A DNA stretch of 64,000 bases from NCBI GenBank assembly GCA_023445445.1, contig JAEXLD010000001.1, positions 11,564 through 75,563 of the forward strand, given 5' to 3'. The position numbers and the translations under genes are program-made. Position 1 is the stretch's first letter; each line of letters begins with the position of its first letter. This DNA is from Bacillota bacterium. GTDB taxonomy: Bacteria > Bacillota > Clostridia > Clostridiales > Clostridiaceae. Below the pieces are notes generated by a model, which did no database searches, was not told where the DNA came from, and saw only the letters and a program-made list of their open reading frames with translations. Shown here piece after piece: positions 1-9,792 of this stretch.

Positions 1-176
1 AACAAGGTGGTGGATCAGGAACAGCAGAAATGATGAAAAATGCTGGAAGTATAGTGACACCTAGATCTATTCGTGCTGCAATAACAATAGTTACAGCCTT
101 CCCAATAGTATGTTTATATCCATTCTTACAAAAATACTTTGTATCTGGTTTAACTATTGGAGGTGTTAAGGAATAA
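1..176 (+). CDS. Sugar ABC transporter permease, C-terminal end (partial)
   Basis: Only the last 57 codons are inside the window. The visible part contains GGGSGTAEMM and ends FVSGLTIGGVKE. This is the usual tail of the second (MalG/LplC-type) permease of carbohydrate ABC importers, in which a conserved YPFLQKYFV stretch precedes the end. It would sit in the membrane and help import a sugar oligomer. The stop codon TAA shares one base with the ATG of the GH8 gene (TAATG), so the two are translationally coupled. The imported substrate is therefore probably the xylo-oligosaccharide cleaved by the following enzymes. Family assignment is good; the substrate is inferred from context. Confidence 0.85.
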   Translation, partial: QGGGSGTAEMMKNAGSIVTPRSIRAAITIVTAFPIVCLYPFLQKYFVSGLTIGGVKE

Positions 177-1288
177 TGAATATTAAAAATGAATATACTA
201 ATTTATTTTTAGAGTATGGATATTCCTTAAGTGATATAGAAAATAGATTAGATGAAATTTATGAAACTATTTTTTATGATGAAGAAGAAAAGTTTTATCA
301 TATTTTAGATGATAATACAGCTTGCTTCATTGATACTGGAAATAACGATGCAAGAACAGAAGGTATGTCTTATGCAATGATGATGTGCGTTCAAAGAAAT
401 ATGAAAAAGGAATTTGATTCATTATGGAATTTTTCAAAAAAATATATGTACCTGGAAGAGGGTATTAATGCAGGATACTTTGCATGGTCAGTAAGTCCAA
501 AAGGAGTTAAATATTCAGATGGTCCAGCTCCAGATGGGGAAGAATTTTTTGCAATGGCATTATTTTTTGCCTCTCATAGATGGGGAGATGGTGAAGGAAT
601 ATATAATTATTCAAAAGAAGCTAAGGACTTATTATATACATGTATTCATAAAGGAGAAAATAATGATGGATCTCCTATGTGGGAACCAAAGAATAAATTA
701 ATAAAGTTTGTTCCAGGTTTGAATTTTACTGATCCATCATATCATTTACCTCATTTTTATGAATTATTTTCTCTTTGGTGCTATGAGGAAGATAAGGAAT
801 ATTGGAAAGAAGCAGCTAAAAATAGCAGAGAATATTTAAAAAAGGCATGCCATCCAGTTACAGGATTAGCACCAGAATATGCTCATTATGATGGAACACC
901 AATTACCAGAGATAACAGGCAAAGATATTATAGTGATTCTTATAGAGTTGCAGCTAATATAGGATTAGATTATGAATGGTTTAATGCATCAGAATGGGAA
1001 TGTGAATGTGCTGATAATATACAAAGATTCTTTTGTGAAACTGTAAAGGGGAAAGAAGACTTAGTATATGAAATAGATGGAACAATTATAGAGGAAAAAG
1101 CCCTTCATCCAGTAGCAATTATTGCAACAAACGCAATGGCATCTTTAGCAAGTAAGGGTAGATATAAAAAGGAATGTGTAGATAAGTTTTGGAATACATC
1201 ATTAAGAAAAGGTGAAAGAAGATATTATGATAATTGTTTATATTTATTTTCTTTTCTAGCTCTAAGTGGTAATTATAAAATTTGGTAA
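176..1288 (+). CDS. GH8 reducing-end xylose-releasing exo-oligoxylanase
   Basis: 370 aa, no signal peptide, so cytoplasmic. It matches the Rex-type branch of glycoside hydrolase family 8, which removes xylose from the reducing end of imported xylo-oligosaccharides. Visible markers are TEGMSYAMM with the likely acid Glu62, PDGEEFFAMALFFASHRWG (residues 119-137), and YYSDSYRVAANIGLD with Asp254 in the position of the catalytic base. Length is close to that of characterised Rex enzymes (about 380-390 aa). Its start overlaps the stop of the upstream permease. It is followed by GH43 and an esterase in one operon, which fits intracellular breakdown of decorated xylan fragments. Catalytic residue roles are taken from family knowledge. 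Confidence 0.9.
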   Translation: MNIKNEYTNLFLEYGYSLSDIENRLDEIYETIFYDEEEKFYHILDDNTACFIDTGNNDARTEGMSYAMMMCVQRNMKKEFDSLWNFSKKYMYLEEGINAGYFAWSVSPKGVKYSDGPAPDGEEFFAMALFFASHRWGDGEGIYNYSKEAKDLLYTCIHKGENNDGSPMWEPKNKLIKFVPGLNFTDPSYHLPHFYELFSLWCYEEDKEYWKEAAKNSREYLKKACHPVTGLAPEYAHYDGTPITRDNRQRYYSDSYRVAANIGLDYEWFNASEWECECADNIQRFFCETVKGKEDLVYEIDGTIIEEKALHPVAIIATNAMASLASKGRYKKECVDKFWNTSLRKGERRYYDNCLYLFSFLALSGNYKIW

Positions 1289-1325
1289 CAAAAGAGTTGT
1301 TAATAAAAGAAATGAGGGAATTAGA

Positions 1326-2873
1326 ATGACTGTATTAATGAAAAATCCAATGTTAAGAGGATTTTATCCAGATCCATCAATATGTAGAGTAGGAGAGGAT
1401 TATTATCTTGTTAATTCTACATTTTCTTATTTTCCTGGAATTCCAGTATTCCACAGTAAGGATTTAGTTAATTGGATACAAATAGGGAATGTTATAGATA
1501 GAGAAAATCAAGTGAATTTTAAGGGCATTGAACATTCCCAAGGAATTTATGCGCCTACAATTCGCTATAACAAAGGACTATATTATTTAATTACAACTAA
1601 CATTCCTCATGATGGAAATATTATATTCACTGCTAAAAATCCAGCTGGGCCATGGTCAGATCCATATATAATTGAAGGAGCAGAAGGAATTGATCCAAGC
1701 CTTTTCTTTGATGATGATGGAAAGGCTTACTATGTAGGTACTAGACCTAATAGAGATGGTGTAAAATATAATGGAGATTGGTATATATGGACTCAAGAAA
1801 TAGATTTAGTAAATATGAAGTTAATTGGAGAAAGTCACGATATTTGGAAGGGCGCTATGAAAAATGTCATTTGGCCTGAAGGACCTCATTTATATAAGAT
1901 AGATGGATATTATTATTTAATGATTGCAGAGGGAGGAACAGGACCAGATCATTGTATTACTATTGCAAGAAGCAATTCCATTTATGGGGAATATGAAAAT
2001 AACCCTAAAAATCCAATAATAACTCATAGACATTTAGGAGAAGAGTATCCAGTAAAAAATGTAGGTCATGGAGATCTAGTTAAAACAGAAGATGATGAGT
2101 GGTATATAGTGATGTTAGCTACTAGACAAGCTAATGGATATACTAACACTGGAAGAGAAACTTTTTTAGCAAAGGTTAATTGGGAAAATGGGTGGCCAGT
2201 TATAAATAAAGGTAAAGGTAAGCTAGAATTATTTGAAGAAATAAACACTAGGGAATATAAGAGGGAAGTAAAGGAAAAATGTTATCATTTCTATAGAGAT
2301 AAATTAGACTATAAATTTTTACTTCTAAGAAACCCAAGTGAAAATCTATATTCACTTACTGAAAGAAAAGGAGCATTACGCTTATATTTAAAGGATGTGA
2401 CCATAGAAGATTTAGATAATCCAGCTTATGTATGTGTAAGACAAGAAGAAGATAACTATTTAGTTTCTACAATGATGGAATTTAATCCTAAGAATGAGTA
2501 TGAAAGTTCAGGATTAGCCATCGTTCAAAATAATTTATATAACTTAAGATATGAATATTCCATAAATAATGGGAAAGGTGTATTAAGGGTTGTAAAATGT
2601 AATAAAGGAAGTAATAAATTAATTGAAGAAATTAATTTAGATTGTGAAAGATTATTTTTAAAAATAGTAAGTAGAAATAAAAAGTTAGATTTTTATTATA
2701 GTATAAACGGGGTTAATTATAATTTGTTAACAGAAGAGTTAGATAGTAGTTATTTAAGCACTGAAGTTGCAGGTGGTTTTGTTGGGTGTACTATAGGTAT
2801 GTATTCCACAAGTAATGGTTATGAAAGTAAAAATTATTCCGATTTTTTATGGTTTGAATATGACAATATTTAG
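1326..2873 (+). CDS. GH43 beta-xylosidase / alpha-L-arabinofuranosidase
   Basis: 515 aa from the ATG at 1326, chosen because GAGGGA lies just upstream and the homologous region starts MKNPMLRGFYPDPS; an upstream in-frame start at 1266 would overlap the GH8 gene. The five-bladed propeller carries the GH43 triad: Asp16 (YPDPS, base), Asp123 (IDPSLFF, pKa modulator) and Glu185 (WPEGPHLY, acid). From about residue 320 there is a second beta-sandwich domain (concanavalin-like), as in long GH43 xylosidases. No signal peptide, so it acts on imported oligomers. Sequence style resembles the subfamily containing both xylosidases and arabinofuranosidases; specificity cannot be fixed by eye. Confidence 0.9.
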   Translation: MTVLMKNPMLRGFYPDPSICRVGEDYYLVNSTFSYFPGIPVFHSKDLVNWIQIGNVIDRENQVNFKGIEHSQGIYAPTIRYNKGLYYLITTNIPHDGNIIFTAKNPAGPWSDPYIIEGAEGIDPSLFFDDDGKAYYVGTRPNRDGVKYNGDWYIWTQEIDLVNMKLIGESHDIWKGAMKNVIWPEGPHLYKIDGYYYLMIAEGGTGPDHCITIARSNSIYGEYENNPKNPIITHRHLGEEYPVKNVGHGDLVKTEDDEWYIVMLATRQANGYTNTGRETFLAKVNWENGWPVINKGKGKLELFEEINTREYKREVKEKCYHFYRDKLDYKFLLLRNPSENLYSLTERKGALRLYLKDVTIEDLDNPAYVCVRQEEDNYLVSTMMEFNPKNEYESSGLAIVQNNLYNLRYEYSINNGKGVLRVVKCNKGSNKLIEEINLDCERLFLKIVSRNKKLDFYYSINGVNYNLLTEELDSSYLSTEVAGGFVGCTIGMYSTSNGYESKNYSDFLWFEYDNI

Positions 2874-2893
2874 TTTTGAAAGGATTTTTAACT

Positions 2894-4759
2894 ATGAGTG
2901 ATATTAATTTATCTAGTATTTTAAGTGACGGAATGGTTATTCAACGTGGAAATAAAACTAAAGTATGTGGAAGATCTAATAAAAGTAAGAAAATAGTAGT
3001 AGAGTTTTTAAATGAAAGATATGAGGCACTTGTAGATGAAGATGGTAAATGGCAAGTTCAATTAAATAATCTAGAAGCTGGTGGTCCTTACGAAATGATA
3101 ATAAGTGGAGAAGAGGAAATTAGAATTAGAGATATATTAATTGGAGATGTATGGCTATGTAGTGGACAATCTAACATGGAATTACCTATAGAAAGAGTAA
3201 TGGAATTATATGAAAGCGAAGTAACAGCTTATTCTAATAACAATATAAGACAATTCTTAGCAAGTAAAAATTATAACCTTAAAGGTAAGCAAGAGGATAT
3301 AGATTATGGAGCTTGGAAAACTGTAGCTAAGGAAAATGTATTAGAATTTAGTTCAGTAGGATATTTTTTTGCAAAAGAATTATATAATAGATATAAGGTT
3401 CCAATAGGATTAATTTCAACAGCAGTTGGAGGTACTCCAATAGAATCTTGGATAAGTGAAGAATCATTAAAAGACTTCCATAGATTTTATGATTTAATTG
3501 AAAAGAATAAAGATACTAACTATGTAGTAACTCAGCAAAAAGAAGATAATGATAGAGTGAATTCTTGGTTTGTAGAGAGAGATTTAAAGGATGAAGGAAT
3601 AAATAAATGGAATTTAGAAGAATTAGATGATTCTAATTGGGAAGAGTACGTAATTCCAGGTATGTGGAGAGATACAGTTTTAGATAAACTAAATGGAACC
3701 GTATGGTTTAGAAAAGAAGTTTATTTACCCAAAAATCTATCAACTAGCGAAGCAAATCTTTATTTAGGAAATATTTTAGATGCAGATGAAGCATATGTAA
3801 ATGGAATTTTAGTGGGCAGGACTGAATATAGATATCCCCCTAGGAAATACCTAGTAAACAAGGGCATTTTAAAAGAAGGTAGGAATGTTATAGCACTAAG
3901 AATTACAAGTTGTACTAGCATAGGTGGTTTTATAGAAGATAAACCTTATAAATTAGTATTTGATAATGAAGAAATTCAATTATCTGGTGGGTGGAAATAT
4001 AAGATAGGTTGTGAGATGCCAGCAAATTTCGATATAACTCGTTTTGAGTATATGCCTACTGGTTTTTATAATTCTATTATATATCCACTTAGAAACTATG
4101 CAATATCAGGAGTAATATGGTATCAAGGAGAATCAAATACTGGATATCCAGATGATTATGAAGATTTATTTGAGGTTCTATTAAAAGAATGGCGTAGAAA
4201 TTGGAATATAGGAGAGTTTCCATTTCTTTATGTACAGCTTGCTAACTATTCTGATCCAGGAAATCCATCAAAAGATATTCAATGGGCTAGACTTAGGGAA
4301 TCACAAAAAAGATCACTTAAAAATATTAATACTGGCATGGCAGTAACAATAGATATTGGAGAAAATAATGAACTTCATCCATTTAATAAAAAGGAAGTTG
4401 GAAGAAGATTAGCATTATTAGCTATTAATAAGTATTATGGTGAAGACATAGTATGTAATGGACCATTATATAAGAGTATGGAAGTAAATGAAAATAAAAT
4501 GAAGTTATACTTTAATAGTGATAAAAGTGAATTACTAAATATAAGAGGAGATTTAAATAATTTTGAGATATGTGGAGAAGGAAACATTTATTATAAAGCT
4601 AGTGCAAGTATTAAAGAAGATTATATAGAAGTATGGAGTAATAAAGTTAATAATCCTAAATATGTAAGATATGCATTTAAAAATGGACTAAGAGATATAA
4701 ATTTATATAATAAGGAAGGGTTACCAGCATCTCCATTTACTACAGAAGAATACTATTAG
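2894..4759 (+). CDS. SGNH/SASA-family carbohydrate acetyl-esterase
   Basis: 621 aa from ATG 2894 (GAAAGGA 9 bases upstream); a TTG at 2876 in frame is less likely. Sialate O-acetylesterase-like architecture: GDVWLCSGQSNMEL gives nucleophile Ser93, AVGGTPIESW and GVIWYQGESN are the oxyanion blocks, and ENNELHPFNK supplies His495. A beta-sandwich insertion resembling the GH2 sugar-binding fold lies at about residues 225-350 (VWFRKEVYLP, AYVNGILVGRTEY). No signal peptide. Next to GH8 and GH43 it most likely deacetylates xylo-oligosaccharides rather than sialic acid. The 20-base gap to the GH43 stop indicates one transcript. Confidence 0.88.
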   Translation: MSDINLSSILSDGMVIQRGNKTKVCGRSNKSKKIVVEFLNERYEALVDEDGKWQVQLNNLEAGGPYEMIISGEEEIRIRDILIGDVWLCSGQSNMELPIERVMELYESEVTAYSNNNIRQFLASKNYNLKGKQEDIDYGAWKTVAKENVLEFSSVGYFFAKELYNRYKVPIGLISTAVGGTPIESWISEESLKDFHRFYDLIEKNKDTNYVVTQQKEDNDRVNSWFVERDLKDEGINKWNLEELDDSNWEEYVIPGMWRDTVLDKLNGTVWFRKEVYLPKNLSTSEANLYLGNILDADEAYVNGILVGRTEYRYPPRKYLVNKGILKEGRNVIALRITSCTSIGGFIEDKPYKLVFDNEEIQLSGGWKYKIGCEMPANFDITRFEYMPTGFYNSIIYPLRNYAISGVIWYQGESNTGYPDDYEDLFEVLLKEWRRNWNIGEFPFLYVQLANYSDPGNPSKDIQWARLRESQKRSLKNINTGMAVTIDIGENNELHPFNKKEVGRRLALLAINKYYGEDIVCNGPLYKSMEVNENKMKLYFNSDKSELLNIRGDLNNFEICGEGNIYYKASASIKEDYIEVWSNKVNNPKYVRYAFKNGLRDINLYNKEGLPASPFTTEEYY

Positions 4760-4825
4760 AAAATTAATATTTAGAATTTTGCAAAATAACAATCTGTTTA
4801 TAGTATAAGGATGAAAGGTAAGAAA

Positions 4826-6619
4826 ATGAAGAAAAGGTATTCATTAAATAATTGTAGTATTAAATATAAATTATTGATTATTTATATTATTTGCGTATTA
4901 ATTCCAATGATTATTACTAATAGTTTAATGTTATATACAGTAAGAAGTAATGAGAAAAAGGAACAACGAATTAATATAGAACATGTAATAGACAGAGTAA
5001 CCTTTAATTTAAATGCTGTTATAGAAGAATGTATGATGTTAACTAATCATATAAATTCAGATGAAGATTTAAATAATATAATAGCAAGTGAATATAAATT
5101 ACCAGTAGATTATTATGATAATTATTTTAGGCTATTAAAAAATACTGCAATAAAAGATTACTATAATCCTCAACATATATATAGAATTAATGTTTATGTT
5201 GATAATAATACTATACTAAATAGTGCCAATATATTTAAACTAACACCAGAAGTAAAAAATAGAGAATGGTATAAACAATATAGTAACAACAATAATAGTA
5301 CAACTATAACAGTTGAATATGATGAAGATAGAAAAATATTTCCTGATAATAGTGCTAGTAGAATTATAAGTATTGTAAGGAAACTAGATTATTATAAGGA
5401 TGATAGAGAAAAAATTGTTAAAATTGATATAAATTATGAAGCATTGCTTAGTAATATATTAAATGAGCAAATGAAAGAAGGATTATATATTGTAAATGAT
5501 GGTTTAATATTGCTATCTAATAAGGGAATATATTCTCCTAAAGAAGACTTTAAAAAGACAGATATAATAAATATGAATGAAATATTGGTTCATGAGAAAA
5601 TTAAATTGAAGGAATCAAAAAATGATTGGGATATTATTTTTACAGAAGAATATGAAAGTTTATTTTTAAATCTTAAAGATTCAAGAAAGCTTTTTTCACT
5701 TTTAATTATTTTTAATTTAGTATTACCAACTATAATAATAAGTTTAATATCAAAATCTTTAGAAAATAGGGTTAAGCTTATTAATACTTATTTAGGTAAA
5801 GTAGAAAATGAAGAGTTTTACGTAATAGATAGTATTGAAGGAAATGATGAAATAAGCAGTTTAATGAAAAGCTATAATTTAATGGTTCTAAAAATAAAAG
5901 AACTGATAGAAGTAGTTTTTAAAGAAGATGCTGAGAAAAAAATTCTACAATTAGCCACAAAACAAGCAGAATTAAAAGCACTACAAAGTCAAATCAATCC
6001 ACATTTTATGTTTAATACTTTAGAGACTATAAGAATGAGAAGTCTTATAAAAAAAGAAAATGAAACTGCTGAAATAATTGAGAAACTTTCTGTTCTTCTT
6101 AGAAGGACAATAAATTGGGGTAACGATAATATTACAATAGAAGAAGAAATGAAGTTTGTAAATAACTACATTGATATTCAAAGATATAGATTTGGGGAAA
6201 AGTTATCTTATAATTGCTATGTAAGAGAAGATTGTAAGAATTATAAAATACCTAAGTTATCATTAGTAACCTTTGTAGAGAATTCCTGTGTTCATGGAAT
6301 AGAAAAAATTTCTTATAATGCAGGTATTAGTGTTTCGATTTTTAAAGATGAAGAATATTTGTATATGGAGATTTCTGACACTGGAGAGGGAATAACAAAG
6401 GAAAAATTAAATAAAATAAGAAATGGTATAGAGAATTTCAATTTTGATTCATTAAATGAAGAAAAGAGTATAGGTATTTTTAATGCTTATTTAAGGATGA
6501 AGATGTATTTTAATAATAATATGAGCTTTGAAATTGATAGTGAAGAGGGCGAAGGAACAGACATTACAATAAAAATATCTATAGATGAATTTCTAAAAAG
6601 GAGAGAATATTATGATTAA
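4826..6619 (+). CDS. YesM-type sensor histidine kinase (system 1)
   Basis: 597 aa from ATG 4826 (AAAGG upstream); an ATG at 4811 is possible but poorly spaced. Layout: TM helix about 15-38, a large extracellular Cache-like sensor (about 40-280), a second TM helix (about 287-310), a HAMP-like linker, then the His_kinase domain with QINPHFMFNTLE (phospho-acceptor His393) and an HATPase domain (FVENSCVHGIE, DTGEGI). The family senses extracellular sugars and controls polysaccharide-use genes. It overlaps the response regulator by 8 bases and follows the xylanolytic enzymes, so xylan fragments are the likely signal, though no binding residues are identifiable. Confidence 0.93.
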   Translation: MKKRYSLNNCSIKYKLLIIYIICVLIPMIITNSLMLYTVRSNEKKEQRINIEHVIDRVTFNLNAVIEECMMLTNHINSDEDLNNIIASEYKLPVDYYDNYFRLLKNTAIKDYYNPQHIYRINVYVDNNTILNSANIFKLTPEVKNREWYKQYSNNNNSTTITVEYDEDRKIFPDNSASRIISIVRKLDYYKDDREKIVKIDINYEALLSNILNEQMKEGLYIVNDGLILLSNKGIYSPKEDFKKTDIINMNEILVHEKIKLKESKNDWDIIFTEEYESLFLNLKDSRKLFSLLIIFNLVLPTIIISLISKSLENRVKLINTYLGKVENEEFYVIDSIEGNDEISSLMKSYNLMVLKIKELIEVVFKEDAEKKILQLATKQAELKALQSQINPHFMFNTLETIRMRSLIKKENETAEIIEKLSVLLRRTINWGNDNITIEEEMKFVNNYIDIQRYRFGEKLSYNCYVREDCKNYKIPKLSLVTFVENSCVHGIEKISYNAGISVSIFKDEEYLYMEISDTGEGITKEKLNKIRNGIENFNFDSLNEEKSIGIFNAYLRMKMYFNNNMSFEIDSEEGEGTDITIKISIDEFLKRREYYD

Positions 6620-8207
6620 AACTTTAATAGTAGATGACGAACCATTCATAAGGCAAGGTCTTAGGGTTTTAATTGATTGGGAAAAATATGGATATGAAAT
6701 TGTAGATGAAGCTGAAAATGGAATAAAGGCTATAGAAAAAATAAAAGAAAAAGATATTGATTTAGTTATAACAGATATAAAAATGCCAGAAATGGATGGC
6801 CTTGAACTTATTGAATATGTATATAAAAGTATAAAAAGAAAAGTTAATTTCATTGTTTTAAGTGGATATTGTGAGTTTGAATATGCTAGAAAAGCTATAA
6901 GGTATAATGTACAAGATTATATTTTAAAGCCTATACAAAGAGAGGAGCTTATAAACTCATTAGGAAAGATACAGGAAAAATATATAAAAGTATCTCTTGA
7001 AAATGAAGAAAAGCAAAATAATGAAAAACTTATTTATGATAAATATATATGTGAGTTAATATCAGGACGATATGATAAAAAAAGTATAAATTATATAAAA
7101 AATAAACTTGATCATAAAAGTGAAATTAGATATATAAATATTGAAGTTAACTATAATGAAGACAAATATTCAAATTTGTCCCATGAAGATAAAAGATTAG
7201 GGCAACACAAGTTATATAATAGAATATTAGAATGGTTAGATAAAGACCATTATAATGTTATATTTGATGTAACTAATGAAAAAGAGTGTTATGATGTTGG
7301 ATTTATTTATGAAAAAAGGCTTTCACGAGAGAAATGTATAAATGAAAAGGAATATATAACAAACCTTATAAACTATATAAGGGAAGGTTATATGTATGAT
7401 TTCTTTATTTATATAGGACAAAGAGTAGATAAAATTGAAGATCTTGAAATATCATATAAATCAGCTATTATAGCAAAAATGCTTTCAAATTTTTCTATGG
7501 ACAGTAAAATACTATACTATGATGATGTAATGAATAATCCTAAGACATATACTATTGAAAAAAAGTATATGGATAATTTAATTAAGGCCATTGAGGAAAA
7601 TTCTACAGAAGATATAATGATTTGCATAGATGAGTTTTATAATAGCTTTAAAAATCATTATATAGATTTAGAAATTATATCAATAAATATAAATTATTTG
7701 TTATGTAATCTTATAAGTATAGCTAAAAATATTGATGAAAACGTAAATCAAGAAAAAATAGCTCAATATATAAGTTTAGGAATATTTAATGGAAATATGA
7801 GTAGAGGAAGTTCTAAGCATTTAAAGAAGTTCTCTATAGAATTTTCTAATTATTTAGTGCAGCTTAGACAAAATAATTCCCAAGGAATATTAGATCATAT
7901 TAATAAAGAAATATCAGAGCATTATATGGAGAAATTAAGTTTAAAATCCTTAGGTGAAAAATATTATATTAATAGCGCATATTTAGGACAAGTATTTAAA
8001 AAACAATATAATATGAGTTTTAAGGATTACTTAAATGCTTATAGGATTGACAGAGCAGAAGAATTATTAATGAATAGTAATGAGAAAATATATAAAATTT
8101 CAGAACAAGTGGGTTATAACAATACTGATTATTTTATAAACAAATTTGTGCAACTAAAAGGAAAAACTCCATTGCAATATAGGAAAAAGAAAAAAGTTGA
8201 AATATAA
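6612..8207 (+). CDS. YesN-type AraC response regulator (system 1)
   Basis: 531 aa. N-terminal receiver with acidic pair Asp8-Asp9, phospho-acceptor Asp55 (TDIKMPEMDG) and Lys in YILKP. A long middle segment of no clear family follows, then a C-terminal AraC double helix-turn-helix (SLKSLGEKYYINSAYLGQVF, YKISEQVGYNNTDYF, ending KTPLQYRK). It is translated from within the kinase gene (8-base overlap), so the two proteins are co-produced. The next gene, the binding lipoprotein, begins after a 172-base gap with its own promoter and is the obvious target. Confidence 0.94.
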   Translation: MIKTLIVDDEPFIRQGLRVLIDWEKYGYEIVDEAENGIKAIEKIKEKDIDLVITDIKMPEMDGLELIEYVYKSIKRKVNFIVLSGYCEFEYARKAIRYNVQDYILKPIQREELINSLGKIQEKYIKVSLENEEKQNNEKLIYDKYICELISGRYDKKSINYIKNKLDHKSEIRYINIEVNYNEDKYSNLSHEDKRLGQHKLYNRILEWLDKDHYNVIFDVTNEKECYDVGFIYEKRLSREKCINEKEYITNLINYIREGYMYDFFIYIGQRVDKIEDLEISYKSAIIAKMLSNFSMDSKILYYDDVMNNPKTYTIEKKYMDNLIKAIEENSTEDIMICIDEFYNSFKNHYIDLEIISININYLLCNLISIAKNIDENVNQEKIAQYISLGIFNGNMSRGSSKHLKKFSIEFSNYLVQLRQNNSQGILDHINKEISEHYMEKLSLKSLGEKYYINSAYLGQVFKKQYNMSFKDYLNAYRIDRAEELLMNSNEKIYKISEQVGYNNTDYFINKFVQLKGKTPLQYRKKKKVEI

Positions 8208-8253
8208 ATATAGAGAATATTAGATTATTTTATTAATAAAAATAGAAACGACA

Positions 8254-8267
8254 ATTAAGCGTTTACA
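8254..8267 (-). promoter_or_regulatory. CcpA cre-like site
   Basis: The minus strand reads TGTAAACGCTTAAT, against the CcpA consensus TGWAANCGNTNWCA. All fixed positions match except the last two. It overlaps the proposed -35 of the transporter promoter, so glucose repression by steric blocking is expected. Inference from consensus only. Confidence 0.55.
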
Positions 8268-8289
8268 ATAACATATAAAATTATATATA
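8262..8289 (+). promoter_or_regulatory. Sigma-A promoter for the binding-protein gene
   Basis: TTTACA (8262-8267), 16-base spacer, TATATA (8284-8289), about 90 bases before the lipoprotein ATG. The -35 overlaps the cre-like site. The 5' leader carries a G-rich ribosome site (GTGTGGGGG). Confidence 0.45.
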
Positions 8290-8379
8290 AAAGATAGATT
8301 TTTAAATTTTTATTTAGAACTTCCAATGGTAATATAAGGAAGTGAAGAGAATTAATAAAAGGTGTGGGGGTATTGGTAA

Positions 8380-9693
8380 ATGAATAAAAATTTAAAAAAA
8401 ATGCTATCTTCTATAGCAAGCTTATTTATTATTTCAACCTTAATGGTTGGGTGTAAAAGCTCTGGAAATGTACAAAGTGAGAGTGGAAAGACAGAAAAAA
8501 CAAAATTAACATTATGGCAAATTCAAACTGCAGAAGCAAAGAATGTGATACATCGTGCTGTAGATAGATTTACAAAGGAAAATCCACAGTACGAAGTAGA
8601 AATAGTTGATATGAGTAATGACTCCTATAAACAAAAGTTAGCTATGGCTATGAGTTCAAATCAAATTCCAGATATATTTATTAACTGGGGAGGAGCAACA
8701 TTAATTGACTATGTAGACTCTAATTTAGTTGCAGATTTAACAGAGTACATGGATAAAGACAATTATAAAGATAAATTTCTTAATGCAGCAATAGAGCAAT
8801 GTTCTGTTAATGAAAAAATATATGCAGTACCAGTGGAAGGAGTATCTGTTGCAGGATTTTATTATAATAAGGAAATATTTAAAAAATATGGCTTAGAAGA
8901 ACCTAAGACATTAAGTGAATTAGAAGCTATTTGTAATAAGTTAAAGGAAAATGATGTTACACCTTTTGCTTTAGCCAATGCAACTAAGTGGACAGGCTCA
9001 ATGTATTATATGTATTTAGTAGCAAGATATGGTGGGTTACAACCATTTGCTGATGCAGTTTCAGGAAAAGGTTCATTTGAAAATGAATCCTTTGAATATG
9101 CAGGAAATAAGATTCAAGAATGGGTAAACAAAGGATATTTTAATGATGGATTTAATGGAATGGATGATGATAGCGGACAAGCTAGACAATTATTATATAA
9201 AGGTGATGCTGCAATGGAACTAATGGGATCATGGTTTACATCAACTGTTTTAGGTGAAAATCCTGATTTTAAAGATAGTCTTGGGTTCTTCCCATTTCCA
9301 GCAGTAGAAGGATCAAAAGCTGATCAAACAATAATGGCAGGTATAATTGGAGATAACTTATATTCAGTATCACAAAATTGTAAAGATAAAGAAGGTGCAT
9401 TTAAGGTAATTCAAAGTTTATTAGATGATCAAGCAGTAAAAGATCGTAAGGATTTAGGTAGAATAGGTGTATTTAAGGATTTCAAACCTGAAGATCCATT
9501 AACTCAAAAGATTTTTGATGCTGTAGGAAACGCTTCTGGAGTTCAATTATGGTATGATCAATATTTACCAGCAGAAGTTGCTGAAATTCACAAATCAACA
9601 TCACAAGAAGTTTTTGGTTTAACAAAAACACCTAAGGAAGCAAATAAAGAATTACAAGAAGCTATGAAGTCATATAACGAAAAAAATAAATAA
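8380..9693 (+). CDS. Sugar-binding lipoprotein of ABC importer
   Basis: 437 aa. Lipoprotein signal with lipobox LMVGC (Cys25), then the type-1 extracellular solute-binding fold (KLTLWQIQTAEAKNV; DIFINWGGATLIDYV; MELMGSWFTSTV). It is anchored outside the membrane and delivers an oligosaccharide to the two downstream permeases. It sits between two YesMN systems and downstream of xylan-degrading enzymes, so xylo-oligosaccharide is the likely ligand. A hairpin separates it from the permease genes, which is common where the binding protein is needed in excess. No ATPase is encoded locally; a shared MsmX-type ATPase elsewhere is expected. Confidence 0.93.
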   Translation: MNKNLKKMLSSIASLFIISTLMVGCKSSGNVQSESGKTEKTKLTLWQIQTAEAKNVIHRAVDRFTKENPQYEVEIVDMSNDSYKQKLAMAMSSNQIPDIFINWGGATLIDYVDSNLVADLTEYMDKDNYKDKFLNAAIEQCSVNEKIYAVPVEGVSVAGFYYNKEIFKKYGLEEPKTLSELEAICNKLKENDVTPFALANATKWTGSMYYMYLVARYGGLQPFADAVSGKGSFENESFEYAGNKIQEWVNKGYFNDGFNGMDDDSGQARQLLYKGDAAMELMGSWFTSTVLGENPDFKDSLGFFPFPAVEGSKADQTIMAGIIGDNLYSVSQNCKDKEGAFKVIQSLLDDQAVKDRKDLGRIGVFKDFKPEDPLTQKIFDAVGNASGVQLWYDQYLPAEVAEIHKSTSQEVFGLTKTPKEANKELQEAMKSYNEKNK

Positions 9694-9706
9694 TAGTATT
9701 AATGAA

Positions 9707-9765
9707 AGGCTATTACAAAGACATTATATTTTAAAGTAATAAAAATTAGATGTTTGTAATAGCCT
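9707..9765 (+). other. Intra-operon hairpin between binding protein and permeases
   Basis: AGGCTATTACAAA (9707-9719) pairs perfectly with TTTGTAATAGCCT (9753-9765), and a further CAT/ATG pairs beyond a small bulge. Only a short A-rich tract follows, so it is probably a partial terminator or a 3' stabilising hairpin that raises binding-protein mRNA over permease mRNA. Confidence 0.7.
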
Positions 9766-9792
9766 AAAAATTAATATAAAGGAGAGAATAAT

